DNA of 12,885 nucleotides from JBCDBL01 sp039183635 (GCA_039183635.1 JBCDBL010000116.1:1-12885), one strand, 5' to 3'. Shown: positions 1-7,330, counted from the stretch's first letter. The notes: generated from the sequence alone by a model not told the origin. Numbers and translations: made by a program.

Positions 1-33
1 AACGAAAGCTTCATTAGCGTCGGGAGAAAATAA
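1..33 (+). CDS. possible 3' end of an upstream gene (partial)
   Basis: Frame 1 is open from the first base and ends in TAA at 31-33, immediately before the ATG at 34. It would give ten C-terminal residues, NESFISVGRK. An upstream gene ending directly against the next start would suit the tight packing seen elsewhere in the window. Ten codons prove nothing, and frame 2 is also open here, so this is only a possibility. The ribosome binding site of the next gene would lie inside this tail. Confidence 0.3.
   Translation, partial: NESFISVGRK
22..26 (+). promoter_or_regulatory. ribosome binding site of the 1132-residue gene
   Basis: GGGAG lies seven bases before the ATG at 34 and supports that start. 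No promoter can be judged because only 33 bases precede the gene. Confidence 0.6.
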
Positions 34-3000
34 ATGGCCTTCTTCACCGTTAAAACGAAGGCTTTCGATACAGCAGAGTTGAATTTCTCCAAGCTCAAGG
101 AGAAAATCGATAAGCAGGTGGAGAAAAAGAAGCTGGGAGGCGACGCCCAACTTCGGTTCTCTGCGGGAAAGGGCCTTTATGCAAAAAGCGAAACGTGGAA
201 CGTCCATAATCTCGACCCATTCGGGAGTGGTGAGCTTGAACGCGCAGATAAGTTTCGCGCCGCCCGTGAAGAGGTCGCGCAATCTGTCAACCTCTCTTAT
301 GCAAATCAGCGCGTAAATGGACAGCTTGTCGGTCACTATGTTGTCGATCAGATACTGGAAGAACGCGCTCGCGCGCAGCTCGGACTCGCGCCTGATGACG
401 TCGGCGACCGGAAGCAGATTGAAAACGTTAAAGCGTCACTGCATCTGAGATATAGTGACATCAATGAAGTTGCGACGCGCATAACAGCACTGAAGACCCA
501 AGGTAAAATTATCAAAGACGGGCGTGTAAAGCTGCATGAGGGCCATGTGCCCAACACCGACCTTATGTCCAGTGTGGGCTATTTGGGCGGTCGGTGGCGG
601 ACGCAAGAAATGGCTGAACGTGAAACACGTAAGCTGATCGACACAATGGTCACCGACCTCGTCGAACACAAATGGGCGAAAGCCATGAGCCCTAAAGCTC
701 GAGAAGCGCTGAGAGCATCTGATACGTTAGCTGATAAAGAGAAGTACCATGAATTTGATAAAAAGTTTCATGGTGATGCTGAAGCCGAGGCGCGATCGCT
801 TCTCCACCACTATGTTGGAATGAAAACATACTATCGCGGACATATGGAAGAAGAAGAGGAACTCCACGCTGTTAAAGGCGGGCTTTCCACTGAAAATGTA
901 GCGAAAGTGGGGCTTGCACTCCGTCTGCAGGGCGTCAAAGACGACAACGTCTCTGCATTGTTGCAAAGTGTGGACCTTCCAAGGCACATCAATGATTGCG
1001 GTGTTCGTCTTGCCGATTTGAAAGTGCAGCTGGAACAATCTGTGATTGCTCTTGAGGATTCGGCAATGTCTCAAGAGTTGGAGTATAGGATTGGCGCAAA
1101 TAACGCCGGCACTATTAGTAGAGATCTGGCTGATGTTGCAGGAGCCATTCAGCGAAGCACTGATTGGAATCGTGAATCTGTCCTTATGCTAAAGGAAATG
1201 TCATTTCCTGATGATGTAACAAATCCAGAGGTTAGGCGGCGGCATTATAATCGCCTTATAAAAAATATTGAGGATCTAGATATAGCGTTGGGAACGCTGA
1301 ACAATATCGCTTTAAGGCACCAGAGCGCGTTCGCAAATGTTGCCCAAGAAACCATTTCTAATATGGTCGATGCAGCGCTGGATTATTGTGCTGAAACGCT
1401 GGAACTGGCGAGTGGCGTTTACCCCGGCCCGCCTCCTGCTGAGGCTGGTCACATGAAGCGGCGTTCGTCAAGCGACGATGATTTTGACAGGCCACGTCCA
1501 TTCCGCCTGTGCTTACCTAGATTAATGCTCAATGCCACGTCTGATGAAATCGATACCAAGATTAATAAAGGTCTAGACGCTTATTTTAAAGTGCCGCTCA
1601 TACTATTCGAGAGAGAAGAGCGCGATTCTATGGAACTCGCTGATCGTACGAGCTATCATAATATACGTATATTGAATATGAATAAGGAGTACGAAAAGTA
1701 TCGTCGTTTGGTGGTGAAAGATGACGAGGCGCTGTCAAATGATGACAAGGCGTACATCAATAACTTTCGTAAAAACATCATTACGGCCCTTCGGGATAAT
1801 GAGAAGTTTACTGAACTCCTTCAGCGACACCAGGCAATATGCGGCGCCGCTCTGGATAATGAGATTGATGGTCAACTTGAGCAGGCAAAGGCGCAACGCA
1901 ATGCGTTGTTGCTATTGCTCTATCCGCGATTGACCCAAACTGATGAGGACTTTAATCCGCTGATACAGATCGAAGAAGACCGAGGGCTGATTGCGAACGA
2001 TGATCCGCTTAATGTGATGCAACCGCAACTCGGGTTGGCGTTGGGGAACGTGATTAAAAATCAGTTCCGAACGCTCAATCCTGATGAGTTATCCGATGCG
2101 TCATCTGATTCAGAGGCTGCGAGTATCATCGACACTGGGGTGACGTCGGGCCAAGGGCCGAACAACGGATCATCCAATGACCAGGTCGTTATCAAACATG
2201 TGTCTCAAGATCGTGCATTGGGCGTACCAGAAGAAAAACCCGATTTTCTTGAGGTTGAAGAACAAAACCTCTCGAAAGGCGGCGACAGTGATGATGCTGT
2301 GAAGGCGAGGGGGAGAATCGGTTCTGATATTTTGTTCGAATATTTCGCCGCCACTAAGGGTCAAACTGCTGATATTGAAAACCCGGAGAGTGTCGATGAT
2401 GATAAACAGCCTGTTTTACCCGGCGATGTTATTCTAAATAATCAGTGGGCCCAGGTTAGTAACAGTCTTCGTGCAGATGGACGGGCGCTTGCGACGATAC
2501 ATGATGAGTCGGGCTTATGGCTTCATGGCCTTAACTCAGATGAGTTTAAACGTGTTGAGCCGCGTAGAGAGGGCAAAGAAACTATTGGCGTGGACGTGGC
2601 AAATACTTTGGAGCGAAATAATAGGGCAGTGGAACTGCTTGATGGACTTAATGATGAAAGTGAGCGTAACGCGGCTGTAGAAAAATTTTGGAGTAGCTTT
2701 AAAGAATTGGTTGAGGTTAAAGGCCAACTGAAAGAATTTATAGACAGCCAAAATCAGAGGCTCCGCCCTGAAACATTTAAAGGCGCCGTTACGGAACGTA
2801 AGCTAGTCAAAAAAAGCGTTACCAGCGCTGAGTACGCTCTACGGAATATCGATGATTTGATCACGCGAACTCATAGTACGGCTTATATTTTGAGCTCACC
2901 AGAACAACGTCGTGTACAACAAAATGGCATGAGAAGTTATCCTAACGCTTTGGCTACGCAATTCAAAATGAAGAAACCTAAAGACTACAACATTCAAGGT

Positions 3001-3432
3001 GGAGCTGCGCACAACCTTCATGCCTACTCAACAAATAAAACAATTGGTGCTGACCAGCAATATGATGACAAAGAGAGTATATCAAACCAGCGTTTATGCG
3101 CTGGTTATCTTCAGTCGCTAACGACGGTTGAAGAAACGTTGAAAGACTTAGAACGTGTCTGGGGCGCTGCACAGCGTCAACAGCGCCTTGCTCTTCTCGA
3201 GCAGGAGTTGGTTCCAAATTTAAACCTTGCTCTTGAGAGCAACTCGAATGTCATCGAGTTGTTTAACACTGACGCGTTTGTAGAGGATTTGATCAATGAA
3301 GAGATAATGCCGAAAGATCAGTTTGAGGAGGTTAAAAGCAGGCTTGAACAAGATCGCCGGAATATTGAAACCCTTCGCCTAGACACGTTCGTCACGTTAC
3401 ATGGCGACGCCTTGCAGCACAAAGCCGCTTGA
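34..3432 (+). CDS. large helical hypothetical protein, 1132 residues
   Basis: I do not recognise this protein. It has no signal peptide and no membrane segment, so it should be soluble. It is rich in Lys, Glu, Asp and Arg, with many stretches that look like long amphipathic helices, for example in residues 1-60, 200-300 and the last 120. Two low-complexity stretches appear to divide it into three blocks. One is a Pro/Ser/Asp linker near residues 462-492 (GPPPAEAG, then KRRSSSDDDFD). The other is an acidic Ser/Asp/Gly region near 684-760. No catalytic motif, Walker box or cysteine cluster was found. The start is supported by GGGAG seven bases upstream. The methyltransferase gene follows after 27 bases and is probably co-transcribed. 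A structural, scaffold or secreted-effector role is possible, but nothing in the sequence decides this. The reading frame itself is certain; the function is unknown. Confidence 0.9.
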   Translation: MAFFTVKTKAFDTAELNFSKLKEKIDKQVEKKKLGGDAQLRFSAGKGLYAKSETWNVHNLDPFGSGELERADKFRAAREEVAQSVNLSYANQRVNGQLVGHYVVDQILEERARAQLGLAPDDVGDRKQIENVKASLHLRYSDINEVATRITALKTQGKIIKDGRVKLHEGHVPNTDLMSSVGYLGGRWRTQEMAERETRKLIDTMVTDLVEHKWAKAMSPKAREALRASDTLADKEKYHEFDKKFHGDAEAEARSLLHHYVGMKTYYRGHMEEEEELHAVKGGLSTENVAKVGLALRLQGVKDDNVSALLQSVDLPRHINDCGVRLADLKVQLEQSVIALEDSAMSQELEYRIGANNAGTISRDLADVAGAIQRSTDWNRESVLMLKEMSFPDDVTNPEVRRRHYNRLIKNIEDLDIALGTLNNIALRHQSAFANVAQETISNMVDAALDYCAETLELASGVYPGPPPAEAGHMKRRSSSDDDFDRPRPFRLCLPRLMLNATSDEIDTKINKGLDAYFKVPLILFEREERDSMELADRTSYHNIRILNMNKEYEKYRRLVVKDDEALSNDDKAYINNFRKNIITALRDNEKFTELLQRHQAICGAALDNEIDGQLEQAKAQRNALLLLLYPRLTQTDEDFNPLIQIEEDRGLIANDDPLNVMQPQLGLALGNVIKNQFRTLNPDELSDASSDSEAASIIDTGVTSGQGPNNGSSNDQVVIKHVSQDRALGVPEEKPDFLEVEEQNLSKGGDSDDAVKARGRIGSDILFEYFAATKGQTADIENPESVDDDKQPVLPGDVILNNQWAQVSNSLRADGRALATIHDESGLWLHGLNSDEFKRVEPRREGKETIGVDVANTLERNNRAVELLDGLNDESERNAAVEKFWSSFKELVEVKGQLKEFIDSQNQRLRPETFKGAVTERKLVKKSVTSAEYALRNIDDLITRTHSTAYILSSPEQRRVQQNGMRSYPNALATQFKMKKPKDYNIQGGAAHNLHAYSTNKTIGADQQYDDKESISNQRLCAGYLQSLTTVEETLKDLERVWGAAQRQQRLALLEQELVPNLNLALESNSNVIELFNTDAFVEDLINEEIMPKDQFEEVKSRLEQDRRNIETLRLDTFVTLHGDALQHKAA

Positions 3433-3447
3433 GTGCGGTAGTGCATC

Positions 3448-3454
3448 GGAGGTG
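3448..3454 (+). promoter_or_regulatory. strong ribosome binding site of the methyltransferase gene
   Basis: GGAGGTG sits five bases before the ATG at 3460. This is close to a consensus Shine-Dalgarno sequence and favours that start over the in-frame ATG at 3466. Confidence 0.75.
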
Positions 3455-3459
3455 AACAC

Positions 3460-4341
3460 ATGTTGATGCAATCACACCTCAATCAAGCCATTCGTTTTAG
3501 TGGACGTTTGCTAGCGGAGTACTGGATTTCCATCATCGCGCTTTCTCTATGCGCGCTTATATTCATCAATGGAAGGGACGCGCCATCGCTCGCCTTATCA
3601 CTTTTTGCGCTGGTTGCTGTAAGTATGGCGTTTCTGATTGCAAGCGGGCGGTTTTATACAAGTCTCAAAATCAACGGTCATATCCTGTTGGCGAGGTTAG
3701 GGTGGCAACTCAAGACGGCGTCGCCCCATTATGTGCGTGCGCTTTTTGACGGATATGCCGAAAAGTTCGATCACCATCTACTAGTGGATTTGTCGTATCG
3801 CGTTCCCAATCTTATTGTCGATAGTCTCGGCGAACGCCTTCACGCCGGCATGCCGGTTATTGCAGACCTTGGCTGCGGCACAGGTGTTTGTGGGCCGCTC
3901 ATCGAACGCTATGCAGACGATCTGGTCGGGGTCGATCTTTCGCCCAGAATGCTGGAAGTTGCGGAACGAAAAAACTGTTATGATAGCCTTGTACAGGCGG
4001 ACGTTGTCGATTTCCTGCTTCAGAGCCCAAAGCCTATCGACCTTTGTCTTGCAGCGGACGTGCTTGTTTATTTTGGGGATCTAGAAGCTGTCTTCGCCGC
4101 TGCTTATAGCGCTTTGTGTGAAGACGGACTATTCGTATTTACTGTAGAAGCGACAGTAGAAAAAAAATGGGTGTTGACCCGAACCGGACGCTATGCGCAT
4201 TCAACTGACTATGTAGAGTGTTTAGTTCAAAGATTAGGATACCAGGTTTTGAGTTGCAGGCGAGAGATATTGCGCATGCAATCTGATAAGCCGGTTTTTG
4301 GAGATGTGTGGCTGATCAAGAAGCACAGACATAAAAAGTAA
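3460..4341 (+). CDS. membrane-anchored class I SAM-dependent methyltransferase
   Basis: The 293-residue protein starts with two hydrophobic segments, about residues 20-36 and 42-62, which should anchor it in the inner membrane. A Rossmann methyltransferase domain follows. Motif I is IADLGCGTGVCG (134-145), the acidic residue that binds the SAM ribose is in GVDLSPRML (157-165), and the motif II/IV region is LAADVLVYF (197-205). The preceding LFDGYAEKFDHHL and LSYRVP segments (95-116) resemble the COG4976 group, 'predicted methyltransferase with TPR repeats', common in alphaproteobacteria. No TPR repeats are present; the membrane helices occupy that place. The substrate is unknown. The gene follows the 1132-residue gene by 27 bases with a strong ribosome binding site, so that protein is a candidate partner or substrate, by inference only. 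The methyltransferase assignment is firm; the membrane anchoring is likely. Confidence 0.88.
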   Translation: MLMQSHLNQAIRFSGRLLAEYWISIIALSLCALIFINGRDAPSLALSLFALVAVSMAFLIASGRFYTSLKINGHILLARLGWQLKTASPHYVRALFDGYAEKFDHHLLVDLSYRVPNLIVDSLGERLHAGMPVIADLGCGTGVCGPLIERYADDLVGVDLSPRMLEVAERKNCYDSLVQADVVDFLLQSPKPIDLCLAADVLVYFGDLEAVFAAAYSALCEDGLFVFTVEATVEKKWVLTRTGRYAHSTDYVECLVQRLGYQVLSCRREILRMQSDKPVFGDVWLIKKHRHKK

Positions 4342-4483
4342 TGAATGCTTTTAGCTAAAACATATTATATGAAAAAGTATTTTGAGGCGATGTCGCCTGC
4401 CGTAACCGTGAGCGTTATGGGAAGCTCAAGAATTATATTTTGTAAACGTATCTAGTTTTTCAGATCATAATAAAATTTGTATA
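4342..4483. other. short non-coding stretch after the methyltransferase gene
   Basis: This AT-rich stretch holds a 12-base palindrome, TTTTAGCTAAAA at 4349-4360, and a small inverted repeat, AGGCGA-TG-TCGCCT, at 4385-4398. Neither is followed by a T-run, so neither is a convincing terminator. A 36-codon plus-strand frame at 4345-4455 lacks a good ribosome binding site. Confidence 0.4.
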
Positions 4484-4507
4484 GAGAGCGGCCCGAAGGC
4501 CGTTCTC
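4484..4507. terminator. shared hairpin between convergent genes, probable bidirectional terminator
   Basis: Two ten-base arms, GAGAGCGGCC and GGCCGTTCTC, pair with one G-U wobble around a four-base loop. Read on the minus strand the loop is TTCG closed by C-G, the very stable C(UUCG)G tetraloop typical of bacterial terminators. It lies 10 bases past the stop of the 54-residue minus-strand gene and about 140 bases past the plus-strand methyltransferase gene. The T-rich tails are imperfect on both sides (AAATTTTATTAT on the minus strand, GTTTTTG further out on the plus strand). The hairpin is clear; its strength as a terminator is inferred. Confidence 0.72.
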
Positions 4508-4517
4508 GGTTTCCGAT

Positions 4518-4682
4518 TTACGTTTTTGTGAAAAAGCGATTGAAGAAGCCTGGCTTGGATTTTCGTTGCATTTTCAGAAAGACTCTTTGGACTTCATAGC
4601 TGCCAAATGGCGCCGCCTCCATGACATGTTGTCTAGCTGAATAGAGGATCCGTCCGCCTAAGCTGGGAACTTTTATCACCAT
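4518..4682 (-). CDS. small basic hypothetical protein, 54 residues
   Basis: This small gene reads from ATG at 4682-4680 to TAA at 4520-4518. A good ribosome binding site, AAGGAGAG, lies at 4687-4694, at normal distance. The protein begins MVIKVPSLGGRILYSARQ and ends KPGFFNRFFTKT. It is strongly basic, with about ten Lys/Arg against two Glu, and has an aromatic, cationic tail (FFNRFF). It has no signal peptide or clear membrane helix. I recognise no family. A UUCG hairpin follows its stop by 10 bases, as expected for a real transcription unit. It sits 179 bases downstream of the RsbW-like kinase gene on the same strand and could be its own unit or the end of that operon. Support is the ribosome binding site plus the terminator; conservation could not be tested. 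Confidence 0.68.
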   Translation of the reverse strand: MVIKVPSLGGRILYSARQHVMEAAPFGSYEVQRVFLKMQRKSKPGFFNRFFTKT

Positions 4683-4686
4683 GATT

Positions 4687-4694
4687 CTCTCCTT
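4687..4694 (-). promoter_or_regulatory. ribosome binding site of the 54-residue gene
   Basis: AAGGAGAG on the minus strand lies four bases before the ATG at 4682, with its GGAG core seven bases away. It is the main evidence that this short frame is translated. Confidence 0.65.
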
Positions 4695-4755
4695 ACTATA
4701 GGCTTCTTAGGTCTTGTACTTGACCATAAGTGCTCGGTTTACGTTAGGTACATAC

Positions 4756-4784
4756 TTGAAATGGTGTATCTGTGTATATTTCAA
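4756..4784. promoter_or_regulatory. inverted repeat with internal direct repeat, possible operator
   Basis: TTGAAAT at 4756-4762 is mirrored by ATTTCAA at 4778-4784. The 15 bases between them hold GTGTAT twice (4764-4769 and 4772-4777). It lies 74 to 102 bases upstream of the start of the 54-residue gene, where a promoter and operator would be expected. No convincing -35/-10 pair was found in this gap, so a regulator site is a guess. Confidence 0.3.
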
Positions 4785-4861
4785 AGGGGTGAAATAAGGC
4801 CAATTTATGATTTTTTCTTAATTTCTTTATTAAGGTTAATACGGATGAATTTTATTTTGAG

Positions 4862-5278
4862 CTAAAGCCTTTTGGTAAGAGTTAGCTTGTTTTGCCCATC
4901 TTCATGGATATATTGGACCTTATCCATTGTCGTTCTTACCAAAAAAACGCCGAGGCCGCCCACTTTGCGGTCTTCAACGGCTGCATCGACGTCGGGCAAT
5001 TCCGCTTCCAGAGGGTTAAAAGCAACTGCATCGTCCGTTATTGTGAGGATGATTGCATTGTCTTCCCTCGCTATGTTTAATTCGATGGTATGGCGCGTAT
5101 CGTCCTTAAAACCATAACTGATCGTGTTCACGAGCGCTTCTTCAACGGCTAGGTTGACTTTAAATGCGATATCGGGCGAAGCGCGTTGCGCTGTGCAAAA
5201 CCCCTCGATGAACTCAGCCGCGCGGGTGATTTCAGCGATCTCATTCGTAATCGTAAGGGTTTGCGAATTGGTATTCAC
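4862..5278 (-). CDS. RsbW/SpoIIAB-like ATP-binding anti-sigma kinase
   Basis: The 138-residue protein is a single GHKL (HATPase_c_2) domain. The N-box is VEEALVNTISYGF (45-57), with Asn51 as the expected Mg-binding residue. The G1 region is ITDDAVAFNP (80-89). The G2 lid is KVGGLGVFLVRTTMD (105-119), very close to the family form GGLGIFLV. Family members bind ATP and either phosphorylate an RsbV-type anti-anti-sigma protein on serine or hold a partner such as a sigma factor. The usual G1 form is DxGxxF, and here the Gly is Ala (DDAVAF), which may lower ATP affinity. The start is GTG at 5278: the overlapping ATG at 5280 runs directly into a stop, and no ATG lies upstream in frame. It follows the decarboxylase gene by 67 bases. 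No RsbV or sigma gene is in the window. Confidence 0.85.
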   Translation of the reverse strand: MNTNSQTLTITNEIAEITRAAEFIEGFCTAQRASPDIAFKVNLAVEEALVNTISYGFKDDTRHTIELNIAREDNAIILTITDDAVAFNPLEAELPDVDAAVEDRKVGGLGVFLVRTTMDKVQYIHEDGQNKLTLTKRL

Positions 5279-5345
5279 ATGAATTCCATCAGTTATATCG
5301 GCGCATCTGAAGCTATATCACTATATGATGTAAACAAGGTCTGAT

Positions 5346-6572
5346 TCAAATGATGATCTCCTTAAACGCGCCGCGCATGCAGTGGTTCGAGCTCATCGCC
5401 GCTCCGTATGCGCCTGCATTCAGGAAAGCAATGTAATCCCCTTCCAAAAGCGGCGGCATAGAAAAAGCTTCGGTCCATAAATCTTGTGCTTCATTGATAT
5501 TGCCTGCGATCGTGACGGTGCGCCAATCTGCAAGGCTTTGATCACGCCGGATACACGCAACCGGTTCACATGGCAAATTGTAAAAAACAGGCTCAGGCTG
5601 CAAGTTGAAGCCGCCATCCACATAGGTAAATAGTGTGCTGAGTTTCTGTTCAACGTCGGTGACGCTTAGGACAAGTATGCCAGCGTCCTTAACGAGATAT
5701 CCGCCTGGTTCGACAGCGATAGTCACATCCAAGCCCTCGAAGTGGCGGCGAAGGATAGACGCCCATCGAGATAGGTCAAGAGGTGTGTCCGTAGATTTAT
5801 ACGGCAAGCCAAGGCCGCCGCCGACATTAATGGTTCTTAGACAGGGAAGGTTGGTGCTGAAGGACAAGGCGGCGCTTAAGGAAGCCTCCCAACGCGGTAG
5901 CTCCGTCCCGAGGTAACCGCATCCTGTATGAAAATGCAGACCGGTGATGTTGAGATTATAAGACGCAGCGACCGCAAGCGCTTCATGCCATTGTTCTTTG
6001 TAGATTCCAAATTTAGTTGCGTGTTCACCAGCATAAACGAGGCGTTTCCTGTTCTCATATCCGGTGCCAATGGCTGGATTGATGCGGATGCCAATGTCTC
6101 TACCTCTTGCACGCTCGCCAATGCGTCGGATCATGCTGATCGTATCGCAATTAATGGTGAGCAATGGGTGCGCGAGCAATCGGTCGAGATCACGATTTGA
6201 TACTGCCGTCCCAGTGAAACTCATATCGACCACTCGAAAGCCGCAAGCTAAGGCAAGATCAAGTTCATTAGGCGAACAAATATCCACGCCGCAGAGGCCT
6301 GATTGCGCTAACTTCTTGAGAAGCGGCTCGTATCGGTTCGCTTTCATTGCGTAATAGATTCGATGGCTACGACCGGTTTGTGCGAGTGCTTGCAGTACAC
6401 GCGCAATATTTATCTCGACACGTTTGTTTGAGTAGATATAAAGTGGTTCTGCAGCTTGTGTCGCCATGTCCGCTACATCATGGCCGGCAAAGAGCAACCG
6501 TCCTTTTGCGTAGCAAAGATCCTCACGTTCCCACCATGGGGAAGCTGCTTCGCAAAGCGCTAACGCCGTCAT
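5346..6572 (-). CDS. fold-type III PLP-dependent amino acid decarboxylase (LysA/ODC-like)
   Basis: The 408-residue protein has the alanine-racemase-type TIM barrel and C-terminal beta domain of diaminopimelate/ornithine decarboxylases. YYAMKAN (73-79) holds the PLP lysine, Lys77. GLHFHTGCG, NVGGGLGLPY and VEPGGYLV follow in family order, and NAGAYGAAMSSNHC is the C-terminal dimer motif. Two family residues differ. The phosphate-binding EPGR motif reads EPGG, and the usual GPxCxSxD segment with the catalytic Cys reads GNINEAQD. Such changes suggest a divergent subfamily with another substrate, and I would not call it LysA. The frame is open to 6683, but ATG 6572 overlaps the SET stop as ATGA and has GGAAAGG at 6580-6586, so this start is preferred. 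It is translationally coupled to the SET gene. Confidence 0.85.
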   Translation of the reverse strand: MTALALCEAASPWWEREDLCYAKGRLLFAGHDVADMATQAAEPLYIYSNKRVEINIARVLQALAQTGRSHRIYYAMKANRYEPLLKKLAQSGLCGVDICSPNELDLALACGFRVVDMSFTGTAVSNRDLDRLLAHPLLTINCDTISMIRRIGERARGRDIGIRINPAIGTGYENRKRLVYAGEHATKFGIYKEQWHEALAVAASYNLNITGLHFHTGCGYLGTELPRWEASLSAALSFSTNLPCLRTINVGGGLGLPYKSTDTPLDLSRWASILRRHFEGLDVTIAVEPGGYLVKDAGILVLSVTDVEQKLSTLFTYVDGGFNLQPEPVFYNLPCEPVACIRRDQSLADWRTVTIAGNINEAQDLWTEAFSMPPLLEGDYIAFLNAGAYGAAMSSNHCMRGAFKEIII

Positions 6573-7045
6573 GCGCGCGCCTTTCCGGCTGATTTCGCCG
6601 CCAGATAATCCACGCCTGCAGCGTTTATCGCCTCTTTTCGGCCTGTAATCCACTGACGGCAATTTTTTGCACGGCAAGCGCAAGCAAACTGAACAAAAAG
6701 ACGGTCTTCCGTTTCAGCGTAGTCGATCGTCACCACTTCACCGCTGCGGATGGGGCGGCGGGCAATCAATTCAAATTTAGTCATGTCAAGCCGCGCATTC
6801 GGATCGCAGCTATGCGTTAAGTACCCGATAAACTGAGTCTCGCTAATATGCTTGCCGTCACTTACTTGAAGGCTATGTTGTTTAATCCTTGAGCTGATTT
6901 TACCAGTGAAATGATCAATAACGGACCCTTTGGAGAATGCGGTAAGACTGCGGACCCCCAGACCAACGCTTTCGATGACGCAAACCTTAAGTTTTTCAGG
7001 GGCGTTGTCGCTTTCGTAAGCATAGTAAGGTGAAGACGAGTACAT
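6569..7045 (-). CDS. SET-domain protein lysine methyltransferase
   Basis: The 158-residue protein is a compact SET domain. It shows an N-terminal VGLGVRSLTAFSKGSVI segment (27-43), the cofactor and active-site signature YLTHSCDPNARLD (75-87, matching the NHxCxPN consensus), and SGEVVTIDYAE (101-111) with the catalytic-region Tyr. A post-SET zinc motif C-A-C-x4-C (Cys122, 124, 129) follows. SET enzymes transfer methyl groups from SAM to lysine side chains of proteins. Bacterial members are known, but targets are mostly undefined. The start is backed by GGAG at 7054-7057, eight bases upstream. The stop overlaps the decarboxylase start by four bases, so the two are probably made together. That suggests, without proving, that they act on the same pathway or that the SET enzyme modifies its neighbour. 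Confidence 0.88.
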   Translation of the reverse strand: MYSSSPYYAYESDNAPEKLKVCVIESVGLGVRSLTAFSKGSVIDHFTGKISSRIKQHSLQVSDGKHISETQFIGYLTHSCDPNARLDMTKFELIARRPIRSGEVVTIDYAETEDRLFVQFACACRAKNCRQWITGRKEAINAAGVDYLAAKSAGKARA

Positions 7046-7116
7046 AAACGCAACTCCAACGGTGTTTATCTAAGTTTTTGCCATATAATTTTTACAGCGG
7101 CGTTTGTGTAGAAATT

Positions 7117-7146
7117 AATATAGTAATTCTTTATGCAAACGGTTAA
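7117..7146 (-). promoter_or_regulatory. possible promoter of the SET operon
   Basis: On the minus strand TTAACC (7146-7141) and TATATT (7122-7117) are separated by 18 bases. The -10 matches TATAAT in five of six positions; the -35 is weak. It would give a leader of about 65 bases before the SET ATG at 7045. The region is AT-rich, so chance matches are common. Confidence 0.3.
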
Positions 7147-7330
7147 AGTCTTGTGAGAAACTGTCTAAAATAATGATGTTGTAGCTATTGCACCCTTAAA
7201 CCCTGGTATGTTTGTAATAAAATTTATAAATTGCACAGTGAGCCTGAGGTGTAACCTTATCTGTATTTCTTTTTGAAGATGCTGGGTGGGCGAATTTTAT
7301 ATAGGCACTTCTAATGATATTGTGAAGCAA

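Noticed and set aside
727..1074. 115-codon minus-strand frame inside the large gene, and similar frames opposite other genes
   Set aside because: They lie wholly within well-supported genes, lack ribosome binding sites and family similarity.
4385..4398. AGGCGA-TG-TCGCCT inverted repeat as terminator of the plus-strand genes
   Set aside because: Loop of two bases and no T-run after it; the 4484-4507 hairpin is a better candidate.
4345..4455. 36-codon plus-strand frame starting MLLAKTYYMKKYFEAM, just after the methyltransferase stop
   Set aside because: No ribosome binding site beyond a weak AAAAAG, AT-rich stretch, no recognisable motif; chance frame of ordinary length.
6573..6683. N-terminal extension of the decarboxylase to 6683
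   Set aside because: It would overlap the SET gene by more than 100 bases and is a Lys/Arg/Cys-rich stretch without family similarity; the ATGA start at 6572 is better.
7084..7089. Perfect TATAAT on the plus strand
   Set aside because: No -35 at proper spacing and no plus-strand gene downstream; the region is AT-rich.
7201..7290. Short plus-strand frames in the intergenic gap (about 11 and 22 codons)
   Set aside because: No ribosome binding sites and no coding character.
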